Part shown: positions 1 to 7,988 of the stretch, in pieces
Position numbering within the stretch: position 1 is the stretch's first letter
Layout: every line of letters begins with the position of its first letter
Source of the DNA: Alkaliphilus sp. B6464
GTDB taxonomy: Bacteria > Bacillota > Clostridia > Peptostreptococcales > Natronincolaceae
Direction: 5' to 3'
NCBI RefSeq assembly: GCF_018141165.1
Contig: NZ_CP058557.1
Coordinates: forward strand, 1,922,001-1,986,000
DNA: 64,000 nucleotides
Notes under the pieces: generated by a model
Told to the model about the DNA's origin: nothing
The model's input: only the letters and a program-made list of their open reading frames with translations
Database searches by the model: none
Program-made: the position numbers and the translations under genes

Positions 1-577
1 TCTAAGTCCTCCAGAACTTTTTATTGCTTATGTTAAAGTTTCTTTAGTTTTAGGTTTGTTTGTAGCTTCACCCGTAGTATTGTTTCAAATATGGATGTTT
101 ATAAAGCCAGGGCTGAAGGTAAAAGAGAGAAAATATGTACTTTTTGCAATGTTTATGGGCATTATTTTTCTTTTAATTGGTATATCATTTGCTTATTTTA
201 TAATTATTCCTATGACAATTAAGTTTTTTATTAAGATGTCTGTGGATCAAATTGCACCATTATTTTCTTTCGCTAACTATATTAGCTTTATTAGCTCCTT
301 ACTTTTATCATTTGGCTTAGTATTTGAACTACCATTAATTATTATTTTGCTGACCCAATTAGGTTTAGTTGCTCCAAATACTTTTAAGAAATATAGAAAA
401 ATGGTTATTCTAGGAATATTTATAGTTGCAGCAATACTAACACCACCAGATGTTGTTTCTCAAACTATGATGGCAATTCCTATGTTATTTTTATATGAGT
501 TTAGTATTATAGTTTCAACTATAATATATCGAAAAAAGAAGGAAGAAAAGCAATCTAAAATAAATGACGAGTCATAA
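1..577 (+). CDS. tatC: Sec-independent protein translocase TatC (5' end off window)
   Basis: Polytopic membrane subunit of the twin-arginine translocase, which recognises RR signal peptides of folded exoproteins. The reading frame is open from base 2 and enters in the family motif L-S-P-P-E-x-F, followed by hydrophobic stretches including ASPVVLFQIW and a conserved Pro/Asp-rich region (LTPPDVVSQ) near the end, all typical of TatC. About the last 190 residues are present and several transmembrane helices are visible; the N-terminal helices lie upstream of the window. The tail is a short charged cytoplasmic end. A strong hairpin terminator follows at once. The identity is clear from the family motifs. 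TatA was not visible and would have to lie to the left or elsewhere. Confidence 0.93.
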   Translation, partial: LSPPELFIAYVKVSLVLGLFVASPVVLFQIWMFIKPGLKVKERKYVLFAMFMGIIFLLIGISFAYFIIIPMTIKFFIKMSVDQIAPLFSFANYISFISSLLLSFGLVFELPLIIILLTQLGLVAPNTFKKYRKMVILGIFIVAAILTPPDVVSQTMMAIPMLFLYEFSIIVSTIIYRKKKEEKQSKINDES

Positions 578-583
578 TATAAA

Positions 584-606
584 AGTCTGCCTAAGGCAGG
601 CTTTTA
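584..606 (+). terminator. Rho-independent terminator after tatC
   Basis: A GC-rich stem (GTCTGCC / GGCAGGC, three-base loop TAA) followed by TTTTATATTTT lies 7 bases after the tatC stop codon. Confidence 0.85.
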
Positions 607-749
607 TATTTTAAAACCCGCGTTTTTTAGCTATACTATCTAAGTTTATACAAAGGACATAAAAATATTTTAAATATATAAGAAAAAGGATATAATCTAT
701 ATTAAGAGGAAAAAAGATAGCACTGAATAGTGAATTTTGGGGGTATATT

Positions 750-1730
750 ATGAAAACTAAAATGCTGAAGATACTTATATTTTTAATTATTACTGTAGTA
801 GTATTGGTAGGTTGTGCTGGAAAGCCAGATACAATTGGAATTATAGAAGGAACAGATGAGAAAGAAGATTTACTAAAAGTATATACTAGCTTTTATCCCT
901 ATTATGATTTTGCTAAAAATATAGGGGGAGATAATATTCAGCTCGATACAATAGTACCTACAGGTACAGAACCTCACAGCTTTGAGCCTTCTCCTAAAAC
1001 CATTGCAGAGCTGGAGAAGGCAGATGTTTTTATTTATAATGGTCTTCATATGGAGCCTTGGGTAGATAGAGTACTTAATTTATTAGAGGGGAAAGATATT
1101 TATATAGTTGACGCTAGTAAAGCAGTGGAACTAATTAATTATGATACAAAGCATAATGATGATCACGATCATGAAGATAAGCAGGAACATAACCACGACC
1201 ATGGAGAATATGATCCTCATATTTGGGTAGATCCTGTTAATGCAATACATATTTCTAAAATGATTAAAGAAGCTTTTGTAGATGTAGACCCTAATAATAA
1301 AAATATTTATGAAGAAAACTTTAATAATTTTAAAGGTGAATTAGATAAGTTAGATGAGTCATTTAGAGTAGGACTAAAGGATGCTACTGAAAGAAAAATA
1401 ATTGTATCTCATTCTGCTTTTGGATATTTAGCTAGGAGATATAATATAGAAGAAATCTCAGTGGCTGGCATTTCTCCACATGCGGAGCCAAGTCCTAAAC
1501 GACTTGCACAGTTGACTAAAATTGCAAATGAGAATAAAATTAACTATATATTTTTTGAAGCTTTGGCAAATGTTAAAACCGCAGAGGTTTTAGCTAAAGA
1601 AGCTAACTTAGAAGTTTTGACGTTGTACAACGTAGAAGGATTGACATATGAACAAAGTAAAAATGGAGAAGACTATATTTCTCTTATGTATAAAAATTTA
1701 GAGACATTAAAGAAAGCTTTGGTGAAGTAG
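750..1730 (+). CDS. znuA: Zinc ABC transporter substrate-binding lipoprotein (ZnuA/AdcA family)
   Basis: Extracellular metal-binding lipoprotein that hands Zn2+ (possibly Mn2+) to the membrane permease. It begins with a lipoprotein signal ending in a lipobox with the modified cysteine at residue 22 (LVGC). The cluster A-I fold follows, with ligand motifs GTEPHSFEPSP near residue 75 and DPHIWVDP near residue 156. A His/Asp-rich loop (about residues 131-152, many HD and HN pairs) sits just before the second motif, the hallmark of zinc rather than manganese members. The start is preceded by GGGGG at a suitable distance. It is the first gene of a tight three-gene operon: the ATPase start codon directly follows its stop codon. 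Zur control is plausible, but I could not identify a convincing box in the upstream 140 bases. Confidence 0.93.
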   Translation: MKTKMLKILIFLIITVVVLVGCAGKPDTIGIIEGTDEKEDLLKVYTSFYPYYDFAKNIGGDNIQLDTIVPTGTEPHSFEPSPKTIAELEKADVFIYNGLHMEPWVDRVLNLLEGKDIYIVDASKAVELINYDTKHNDDHDHEDKQEHNHDHGEYDPHIWVDPVNAIHISKMIKEAFVDVDPNNKNIYEENFNNFKGELDKLDESFRVGLKDATERKIIVSHSAFGYLARRYNIEEISVAGISPHAEPSPKRLAQLTKIANENKINYIFFEALANVKTAEVLAKEANLEVLTLYNVEGLTYEQSKNGEDYISLMYKNLETLKKALVK

Positions 1731-2477
1731 ATGGATAAGGTTTTAGAAGTAAAAAAAATATATTTTGGCTACGATGAAAAATATATATTAGAAAATATAA
1801 ATTTAAATATTTATAAAGGTGATTTTTTAGGAATTGTAGGGCCAAATGGCTCTGCTAAAAGCACATTACTTAAAATTATGCTAGGAATCTTGAAACCACA
1901 AAAAGGTAGTGTTAGCTTATTGGACTTACCTATTGAAAAATTTAATCAATGGGGTAAAATAGGCTATATATCTCAAAGGGTAAGGGATTTTAACTCTGCA
2001 TTCCCTGCAACGGTTGAAGAAGTCGTAGGGGCTAACTTATACACTCAAATGGGTTTTCTAAAGTTTTTTAATGCAAAGCATAAAGAAAAGATAAAAGAGG
2101 TATTAGAGGTAGTTAATATGTCTAATTATCAGAAACATCTAATTGGTAATTTATCAGGGGGTCAACAACAAAGAGTTTTTATAGCTCGTACCCTTATTAG
2201 TAATCCTGAAATTATTTTTATGGATGAGCCCTTAATTGGAGTAGATGTACAGTCCCAGGAACAGTTTTACGGGCTGATGGAAAAGTTAAACAAAGAATTA
2301 GGAATTACTTTAATTATGGTATCTCACGATATAGGTGTAATTACTAACCGGGCCAATAGAGTAGCATGTGTTGGCAATAAACAGGTGTTTGTACATTCTT
2401 CACAGGACTTTAATGAGCAGGAATACATTAAAGAGGTTTATGGAGAAAACTCAAGTCTATTAAATCATAGACATTAA
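1731..2477 (+). CDS. znuC: Zinc ABC transporter ATPase (ZnuC/AdcC family)
   Basis: Cytoplasmic ATPase that drives the zinc permease. Visible motifs are Walker A (GPNGSAKST, about residues 37-45), the Q-loop (YISQR), signature LSGGQQQRV, Walker B IIFMDEP and the switch histidine (VSHD). The length of 248 residues is normal. The start codon abuts the stop codon of the lipoprotein gene, so translation is probably coupled. One odd point is that the Walker A loop has Ala where most ABC ATPases have the invariant Gly before Lys. Everything else is intact and the operon context is perfect, so I regard it as functional. The C-terminal tail has an HRH ending of unknown meaning. Confidence 0.93.
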   Translation: MDKVLEVKKIYFGYDEKYILENINLNIYKGDFLGIVGPNGSAKSTLLKIMLGILKPQKGSVSLLDLPIEKFNQWGKIGYISQRVRDFNSAFPATVEEVVGANLYTQMGFLKFFNAKHKEKIKEVLEVVNMSNYQKHLIGNLSGGQQQRVFIARTLISNPEIIFMDEPLIGVDVQSQEQFYGLMEKLNKELGITLIMVSHDIGVITNRANRVACVGNKQVFVHSSQDFNEQEYIKEVYGENSSLLNHRH

Positions 2478-2492
2478 TAAAGGGGAATAGTT

Positions 2493-3305
2493 ATGTTAGA
2501 AATGTTGACTTACAGTTTTATGCAAAGGGCGTTTTTAGCTGGTATTATGGTTGCAGTTATTTGCCCCGCAATAGGTATTTTTCTTGTTTTAAGAAGAATG
2601 TCAATGATAGGTGATACATTATCTCATGTAGCCTTGGCAGGGGTTGCTGGAGGTATGCTAGGGGGTATTTATCCTGTGTACTCCGCCCTAGGTTTTTCAG
2701 TCTTAGCTGCTTTAGCTATCGAAAAACTTAGAAAAGAATACGAACAATATGCAGAACTATCTATTGCAATTATGCTTTCAGCGGGTATAGGATTAGCTAC
2801 TATATTTATTAGTTTGGGGAATTCTAATTCTGCTATTTTTAGTTATCTATTTGGAAGTATAGGTTTAGTATCAAATCATGATATTTTGGTTATTTTTATT
2901 TTAGGATTTTTTATACTTTTATCTATAATAGTTTTCTATAGATCATTATTTTATATGGCCTTTGATGAGGAGGCTGCAAGGTTAGCTGGAGTGCCGATAA
3001 AATGGATTAACCTTTATTTTACTGTCTTGGTTGCAATGACAATTGCAGTATCTATGAGGATTGTTGGAGTGCTTTTAGTATCATCTCTCATGGTTATACC
3101 TGTAGCTACTAGTTTGCAAATTTCTAAGAGCTTTAGACAGACTTTTATGTACTCTATATTGTTTGGTGTGATATCTATATTAATAGGACTTTCTGTATCA
3201 TTTTATGGTGATTTAGCTCCAGGGGGAACTATTGTAATGTCATCGGTATTATTATTATTTATCATACTTATTGCTAAAAATACTAAAAAAAGAATAAGAC
3301 TCTAG
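2493..3305 (+). CDS. znuB: Zinc ABC transporter permease (ZnuB family)
   Basis: Integral membrane permease of the ABC-3 family with about eight hydrophobic segments over 270 residues. The family signature RRMSMIGDTLSHVALAG is near residue 35, and the loop FDEEAARLAGVPI that contacts the ATPase is near residue 155. It is separated from znuC by 15 bases with AGGGGAA as ribosome-binding site, so it is the last gene of the znuACB operon. A bidirectional hairpin follows. ABC-3 permeases move Zn2+ or Mn2+; the His-rich loop of the partner lipoprotein favours zinc. Confidence 0.93.
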   Translation: MLEMLTYSFMQRAFLAGIMVAVICPAIGIFLVLRRMSMIGDTLSHVALAGVAGGMLGGIYPVYSALGFSVLAALAIEKLRKEYEQYAELSIAIMLSAGIGLATIFISLGNSNSAIFSYLFGSIGLVSNHDILVIFILGFFILLSIIVFYRSLFYMAFDEEAARLAGVPIKWINLYFTVLVAMTIAVSMRIVGVLLVSSLMVIPVATSLQISKSFRQTFMYSILFGVISILIGLSVSFYGDLAPGGTIVMSSVLLLFIILIAKNTKKRIRL

Positions 3306-3340
3306 AAAAAATAATATATTATATAAAAATAGCCAAAAAT

Positions 3341-3364
3341 AAAACTCCATAATTATGGAGTTTT
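3341..3364. terminator. Bidirectional terminator between znuB and the DUF1622 gene
   Basis: The perfect palindrome AAAACTCCATAATTATGGAG continues into TTTT, with A/T tracts on both sides. It sits between convergent genes and can end both transcripts. Confidence 0.85.
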
Positions 3365-3380
3365 ATTTGTATATAATATA

Positions 3381-3782
3381 TTAGTGCTTGTTAGAAGATT
3401 TTTGTTGAACAACATCTTGTCTACAAGCAACTCTTTCTTTTAATGTTGAAAAAGAGTTACAGTGATCCATATCTGATGTGATTTCCCAATGAAGAACATA
3501 AGTAAGAGCGACCCTTATAACAACAATACCTGCAATTGTAAAAATATGCTTTAAGTCTTTAGCGAATAAAGTTGATAAAATTTCTCCGCCCAATAAAAAT
3601 GTAAGTCCAAGAGATAGGGCTCTTGCAAGTTCAATCTTGATAACGTCATCGCTAAGGTCAAATCCTCTTGCTGCATATCTAATAAAGCACTTTAATGAAG
3701 TAAAGGTAATTATAAATACACCAAGGATTTCTAATAAATAGATGATATTAGGTACTACTAGTTCAATAAAATGGTGTAACAT
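3381..3782 (-). CDS. DUF1622 family membrane protein
   Basis: Small integral membrane protein of 133 residues with three hydrophobic segments (about 12-32, 50-70, 78-97). The pattern LEILGVFIITF...RGF near the N-terminus, then an amphipathic loop ending IKIELARALSLGLTFLLGGEIL and a short cytoplasmic tail, matches my recollection of the DUF1622 family, which has no established function. The tail carries two cysteines. An AGGAGG ribosome-binding site stands 8 bases before the ATG. It is monocistronic and convergent with the znu operon. The family name is from memory of the pattern, not from a search. Confidence 0.75.
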   Translation of the reverse strand: MLHHFIELVVPNIIYLLEILGVFIITFTSLKCFIRYAARGFDLSDDVIKIELARALSLGLTFLLGGEILSTLFAKDLKHIFTIAGIVVIRVALTYVLHWEITSDMDHCNSFSTLKERVACRQDVVQQKSSNKH

Positions 3783-4050
3783 GTAAAATTCCTCCTATAT
3801 TGTAGTAAAATTAACAAAATAATTGCCCAACATCTATTATCCTACTCTATACTCATTTTGTCAATATCATTTCAGCGGATTATATACAAAGGTTAATAAT
3901 TCACATACTTAATAGGTATATGTACATTAAACACGCGTAATTATATACTTTCATAATGATGTATTTTTGATATAATAGATAATGGTTATCAATATAAATG
4001 ATATGTGTTATTTATATAGGGGGTAAACATTGTAGGAGGAGGAAACTAGT

Positions 4051-4737
4051 GTGGAGAGAGCAGACATTGATATATTAAAAAATGCACCTGTATTTAGAGA
4101 TTTAGGTGACAAGGACCTCGAGCAAATTAGTAGTGTGACTATAGAGAAAAATTTACGTAAAGGTACAATTATTTTTATGGAAGGTGATAGGGGAGAAGCC
4201 TTTTACTTTATCAAGTCTGGAAAGGTAAAGGTATATAAAACAACTCCAGACGGAAGAGAACTGATATTTGCTATTCTTTCAGATGGTGATGTATTTGCTG
4301 AGGTTGCACTGTTTAACGATATTGCGTATCCAGCTGGGGCGGAGGTTTTAGAAGATTCATGTATAGGAATGATACGTAATGAAGATCTTGAAAACCTTAT
4401 TAAGAAAAATGCAGATATAGCACTTCACATTATAAAGGTATTTAGTAAAAAACTGTATAGTTCTCAACAAAAGGTAAAAGAATTAGCTTTAGGTGATACC
4501 TATGCAAGAACTGCTCAGACAATTATTAAGCTAGCTCAAAATAACGGTAAGCAGACACCTAAAGGTATAGAGCTACAATTGAACCTTTCGAGACAAGATT
4601 TAGCTAACTTAATAGGAACTGCAAGAGAAACTGTTAGCAGAGCTCTAAGCCAGTTTAAAAAGGAAGGATCTATAGATATTGATAGAAAGAAAATAGTTAT
4701 TAAAGATATGAAAAAATTAAAAGCTTGGACACAATAG
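4051..4737 (+). CDS. CRP/FNR family transcription regulator
   Basis: DNA-binding regulator of 228 residues. The N-terminal cyclic-nucleotide-binding fold (about 10-125) contains GDRGEAFYFIKSGKVKVY and LSDGDVFAEVALF; the C-terminal winged helix (about 150-220) contains the recognition motif LSRQDLANLIGTARETVSRAL. The start is a GTG behind a very strong GTAGGAGGAGGAAA site. There is only one cysteine (near residue 108), so the FNR four-cysteine iron-sulfur cluster is absent, and the cAMP-binding residues are not obviously conserved; the effector is unknown. It stands alone between a 270-base upstream region, with a TATAAT near 3970 and a TATCA-N7-TGATA repeat at 3987-4003, and a strong terminator. 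Such regulators in clostridia often serve redox, NO or CO responses, which I only infer. Confidence 0.9.
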   Translation: MERADIDILKNAPVFRDLGDKDLEQISSVTIEKNLRKGTIIFMEGDRGEAFYFIKSGKVKVYKTTPDGRELIFAILSDGDVFAEVALFNDIAYPAGAEVLEDSCIGMIRNEDLENLIKKNADIALHIIKVFSKKLYSSQQKVKELALGDTYARTAQTIIKLAQNNGKQTPKGIELQLNLSRQDLANLIGTARETVSRALSQFKKEGSIDIDRKKIVIKDMKKLKAWTQ

Positions 4738-4765
4738 CTATCAAATAGAAAATAATAATCTATTA

Positions 4766-4810
4766 AATAAGCTTAGATGATGTTTAAATTTACATCTTCT
4801 AAGCTTATTT
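4766..4810. terminator. Bidirectional terminator after the CRP/FNR gene
   Basis: Long stem AATAAGCTTAGATGATGT / ACATCTTCTAAGCTTATT with T runs on the right and A runs on the left. It also ends the short minus-strand DUF1858-like frame. Confidence 0.85.
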
Positions 4811-4811
4811 T

Positions 4812-4895
4812 CTATTCCAAGGACATCAAAATTGGTGCTGCATTGGGATCAATCCTTAAAATATCACCTATAAGCATTCCTCTAGTAATTTTCAT
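4812..4895 (-). CDS. Truncated DUF1858-like microprotein (27 residues)
   Basis: The reading frame starts at ATG 4895 behind an excellent AGGAGG site (spacing about 6) and ends at TAG after 27 codons. It reads MKITRGMLIGDILRIDP and then NAAPILMSLE, the same as the first half of DUF1858 proteins, which continue after this point with a helix carrying G-M-H-C-x-x-C (a hydrophobic/Cys domain often found with hybrid-cluster proteins). Here the frame stops exactly before that cysteine motif and runs into a terminator. It is either a decayed gene or a functional half-domain peptide. The intact ribosome-binding site and clean terminator make active translation possible. The family match is from memory. 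Confidence 0.6.
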   Translation of the reverse strand: MKITRGMLIGDILRIDPNAAPILMSLE

Positions 4896-5099
4896 AAAAT
4901 CCTCCTATTATTTTATATTTGCTTAGTTAGAAACTAGTAAGTATGTTTATAATTTATTTTATTATATATTTAAATTTCAGATTACAATATGAGTAAAGAG
5001 ATAGAGTCAAACCGCTTTTCATTGTATATTCCATGAAAATTTAGGAAAACTAAGGTATATAAAAATAAAGCTAATATATTTTGTAAAGGAGGATATAAA

Positions 5100-5300
5100 T
5101 TGATATATAAAAATATAAAAGATTATATAGGATACTTAGATAAAGAGAAGAAGTTTTTTAATAATGTAAATGAGATAAATCAATATAACATTGGATCTAT
5201 TGCAGAAGTTATCCAGTATTATAACATTAAAGAATATAACGATCCTATATATAGTAAAAGTGAAATTAGAAGGGGGATTAAAAGATATTTCTCATGTTAA
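5100..5300 (+). CDS. Small hypothetical protein, TTG start
   Basis: I do not recognise this 66-residue protein. It is basic and tyrosine/asparagine-rich (repeated YIG, NNVNEIN, YYNIKEYND) with no signal peptide or membrane segment and a single C-terminal cysteine. The TTG start is preceded by AAAGGAGG at good spacing, which is the main support for real translation. Codon use is extremely AT-rich. Its stop codon forms the first bases of a 20-bp inverted-repeat arm, so gene and repeat may form one unit, possibly a small mobile or non-coding-RNA cassette. Confidence 0.5.
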   Translation: MIYKNIKDYIGYLDKEKKFFNNVNEINQYNIGSIAEVIQYYNIKEYNDPIYSKSEIRRGIKRYFSC

Positions 5301-5430
5301 TTAGCTGAGGAAATTGCATAATTCAAAGTCTGAAATTAAAACAACTATATATTGTATGTTGATCGCTTTAAATATACAGTATATATAAAATTTTTTATAA
5401 AAAGTTAAATATGCAATTTCCTCAGCTAAG
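5299..5430. repeat. 130-bp element bounded by perfect 20-bp inverted repeats
   Basis: Arms at 5301-5320 (beginning TTAGCTGAGG) and 5410-5429 (ending CCTCAGCTAA) are perfect reverse complements separated by 89 AT-rich bases. The left arm overlaps the stop of the small ORF. This could be a MITE-like insertion, a large transcript-end structure, or the stem of a small RNA. No T-run follows the right arm immediately, so it is not a classic terminator. Confidence 0.7.
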
Positions 5431-5505
5431 AAAAATTTTGTCATATATCAATAATACTCTAATATAAATTTATAATTATATAATTAAAATATAGGAGGGA
5501 TTTAA

Positions 5506-5739
5506 ATGTCGAAAGAAGTTATAGTTTTTACAAGTAGCACATGCTCACATTGTCATACGGCCAAAGAATATTTTTCAGATAAGGGTATTCAATTTATAGA
5601 AAGAAATATTCAAACCGATACATCAGCTAGAAAAGAATTGATGCAAAGAGGAATTATGGCAGTGCCTGTAATTCAAATTGGAGAAGAAGTAATAGTTGGA
5701 TTTGATAAAGAGAGAATAGAGGAATTATTAGCAAAATAA
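5506..5739 (+). CDS. Glutaredoxin-like/NrdH-type thioredoxin-fold protein
   Basis: Cytosolic thiol-disulfide protein of 77 residues with the thioredoxin fold: beta strand [10 protein letters not shown], redox motif C-S-H-C at residues 13-16, cis-proline segment [16 protein letters not shown]. This is the family often called glutaredoxin-like YruB/NrdH in clostridia, which receives electrons from thioredoxin reductase or glutathione-independent donors. A histidine inside the CxxC loop would be expected to raise its redox potential compared with CPxC or CGPC. It is a single-gene unit with AGGAGGG ribosome-binding site and a strong hairpin afterwards. Confidence 0.85.
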   Translation: MSKEVIVFTSSTCSHCHTAKEYFSDKGIQFIERNIQTDTSARKELMQRGIMAVPVIQIGEEVIVGFDKERIEELLAK

Positions 5740-5749
5740 TAGAGGAAAT

Positions 5750-5783
5750 CAAAAGGAGATGTGAATATTCACATCTCCTTTTG
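5750..5783. terminator. Bidirectional terminator between grx and the chemoreceptor
   Basis: The 34-base palindrome CAAAAGGAGATGTGAATA... is near perfect, with T-rich continuation on both strands; it lies between convergent genes. Confidence 0.85.
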
Positions 5784-5826
5784 ATAGTATAAGAAACTAT
5801 ACTTTTGTGCTGACAATATAGGACCT

Positions 5827-7641
5827 TTATATTTTATATTTTTTAAGTTGATTTTTAAAATTATTAATTAATGTTTCAAACAGACCTATACTGTCGGATA
5901 AGTCACTAACTTTTTCGGTATATTGAGTTACGTTGGCACTCATTTCCTCAGAAGCAGCAGAATTTTCTTCAGCAATAGACGCTAGAGAGTGAATATTTTC
6001 AATTACAGCATTTAGTCTATCAGTTTCTGATGATAGTTCATCTATCAATCTTACTATAACACTGGATGCATCCAAAATCTTATTAGTGGAAACTTGATTA
6101 TTAATAGTTACCTTTTCTAATGTTTCGTTACTTGTTTCTAGTTGGTCATATTGGGATTGTATTTTATATACTAAGCTTTCAATTTGCTTTATAAAGAAAA
6201 TTAAATTGTTATTTATCTCTCCTACCGCATTTTTGGAATGCTCAGCTAACTTTCGTATTTCCTCTGCAACTACGGTAAAACCTCTACCAGCTTCACCAGC
6301 TCGTGCTGCTTCTATAGCTGCATTAAGAGCTAAAAGATTTGTTTGATCTGCAATAGCTTCGACAGTAGAGCTTATTTCCATAATCTTACTAGCCTGTGAT
6401 GAAATCTCTCTACCTTGATGATTGACATCAGAAAAATTATCTTTTACATCATTGATTAATTCGGTAGCCTGTTTAATTTCATGGAATGATTTTTGCAACC
6501 CTAGACTGGCTTCTTCTAATTGATTTTTACTTTCAGTTTCTTCGGCTACAATATTAGATAGTCTAGTAACGTATTCATCTAACTGATACACAGACTCTCC
6601 TGTCTCCTCCGCCTGATGAGTCGCACCTAGAGCCACCTCATGAACAATAGATGATATGGAATCTGAAAAAATTCTCATAGTTTGCGCAATTTCTGTAAAC
6701 TGTTCTACAAACTTTGTCAAATCATCTGTACCGCCTTTAAGAAAAAGAAAATCCTTTTTTAAAACTTCTTTTGTTTCGTTCAGTTCATTAACTATGGTTT
6801 CTATAGTATCTTTTGTTTTTAGTGTAGTTTTACTTGCAAAATCATAATCCTTAAGTTTTGTAATTTCTTGGTTTACAATATTAATGGGTTTTGTAACTAT
6901 AAAAGCCACAACGTAAGTAGATACGAGTGTAATTAAGGATATTAATATATTTGAAATCCAATTCGTACTATTACTTAAAAATATTAAAGATAAGAAAGTA
7001 ATAATACTTGGAACTATACTAACTTTTAAAGGAATATTCTTAAAAATACCAAAACCAAATAGTTTTGAAGAAAAAACATTAACTATAGTATCTGGAGATT
7101 TTTCTACTTTAATATGTACTCTCATCTTTTTGCGGCCATCTTCATGGGTTCCAGTTTCTAAAATAGAGAACTCTAATTTTTCATTAAAAAATGATGAGCT
7201 TCCTTCTAAAAGACCTAAGAAATAGTCAAAAAGACCACGTTTAGAAATATAAGTAATTTCTAGCTCGTTCTCACTAACATCTTTAGCAATTAATCTTGGT
7301 GGAGTAGCTCCCTTTATTAATTTTGTTAACTGGCTATGTACATCGTCCATCATCATTAAGAAACCTTTAAGGCTTCGTCTTTCAAAATAGGATGGGAACC
7401 ATTTGTGGAATGAACTTATGTTTTGTTTTCCTACTTTACGCCAAATTTCATTAGTAGGTATATTAGTTAGTTTAGAAACTTGATTAAAAACTTCAAATAT
7501 CTCTTCATCAGCTATATCTTCTAATGGCGTTATAATTTTGGTTTTATCCCAATTAGTAAATTGTAGTGCTGTATCCACAGTATTATCATCAAATATATCT
7601 CTTAGACTGGTTAACCATGTGGATACAATTGTTCCCTTCAT
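5827..7641 (-). CDS. H-NOX (heme NO/O2-binding) methyl-accepting chemotaxis protein
   Basis: Chemoreceptor of 604 residues: N-terminal H-NOX heme domain (1-185), two closely spaced transmembrane helices (about 205-255), then a signalling domain with hairpin tip [20 protein letters not shown] near residue 430. In the heme domain I can place the proximal ligand His102, the porphyrin-clamp Y131-x-S133-x-R135, Pro115, and the distal-pocket trio Trp9, Asn74 and Tyr140. Tyr140 with Trp9 and Asn74 is the hydrogen-bond network known from the Caldanaerobacter Tar4 H-NOX to stabilise bound O2, so this receptor probably binds oxygen rather than only NO. The heme domain is cytoplasmic and lies before the membrane anchor, so the sensed gas is intracellular. 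Start ATG is supported by AAGGGGG. No che genes are nearby, so it must feed a distant signalling array. Confidence 0.95.
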   Translation of the reverse strand: MKGTIVSTWLTSLRDIFDDNTVDTALQFTNWDKTKIITPLEDIADEEIFEVFNQVSKLTNIPTNEIWRKVGKQNISSFHKWFPSYFERRSLKGFLMMMDDVHSQLTKLIKGATPPRLIAKDVSENELEITYISKRGLFDYFLGLLEGSSSFFNEKLEFSILETGTHEDGRKKMRVHIKVEKSPDTIVNVFSSKLFGFGIFKNIPLKVSIVPSIITFLSLIFLSNSTNWISNILISLITLVSTYVVAFIVTKPINIVNQEITKLKDYDFASKTTLKTKDTIETIVNELNETKEVLKKDFLFLKGGTDDLTKFVEQFTEIAQTMRIFSDSISSIVHEVALGATHQAEETGESVYQLDEYVTRLSNIVAEETESKNQLEEASLGLQKSFHEIKQATELINDVKDNFSDVNHQGREISSQASKIMEISSTVEAIADQTNLLALNAAIEAARAGEAGRGFTVVAEEIRKLAEHSKNAVGEINNNLIFFIKQIESLVYKIQSQYDQLETSNETLEKVTINNQVSTNKILDASSVIVRLIDELSSETDRLNAVIENIHSLASIAEENSAASEEMSANVTQYTEKVSDLSDSIGLFETLINNFKNQLKKYKI

Positions 7642-7988
7642 AAAAAAGCCCCCTTACATTATTTTTAACTCTATATCAAAGTATATAATATTTTATATAC
7701 AATATTATACATTTAATTACTTTATTATATCATAAAATCCAATATTTACGAATCAGATTTTATAAATGAGGGTTTAAGTTATATTGAGTTTTAGAATTAT
7801 TATATATTGCATAAATAGAGAAATTTAATGTACTATAAATATAGTATAAGATAATGTTTACGAGGATTTTATTTTGAAATAATATATATGAGGGAAAAAA
7901 AGCATTTAAAATATGGTAGAATATTCAAAAATATGATACAATACAATGGACTATGAAATGTAACCTATCATTAATGGAGGTGTGTTTA
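7642..7988. other. Intergenic region between divergent H-NOX receptor and fhs
   Basis: About 350 AT-rich bases hold promoters for both directions. I see no hairpin, riboswitch or small ORF with a convincing ribosome-binding site. A TGATACAAT near 7933-7941 could be the fhs -10 region. Confidence 0.5.
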
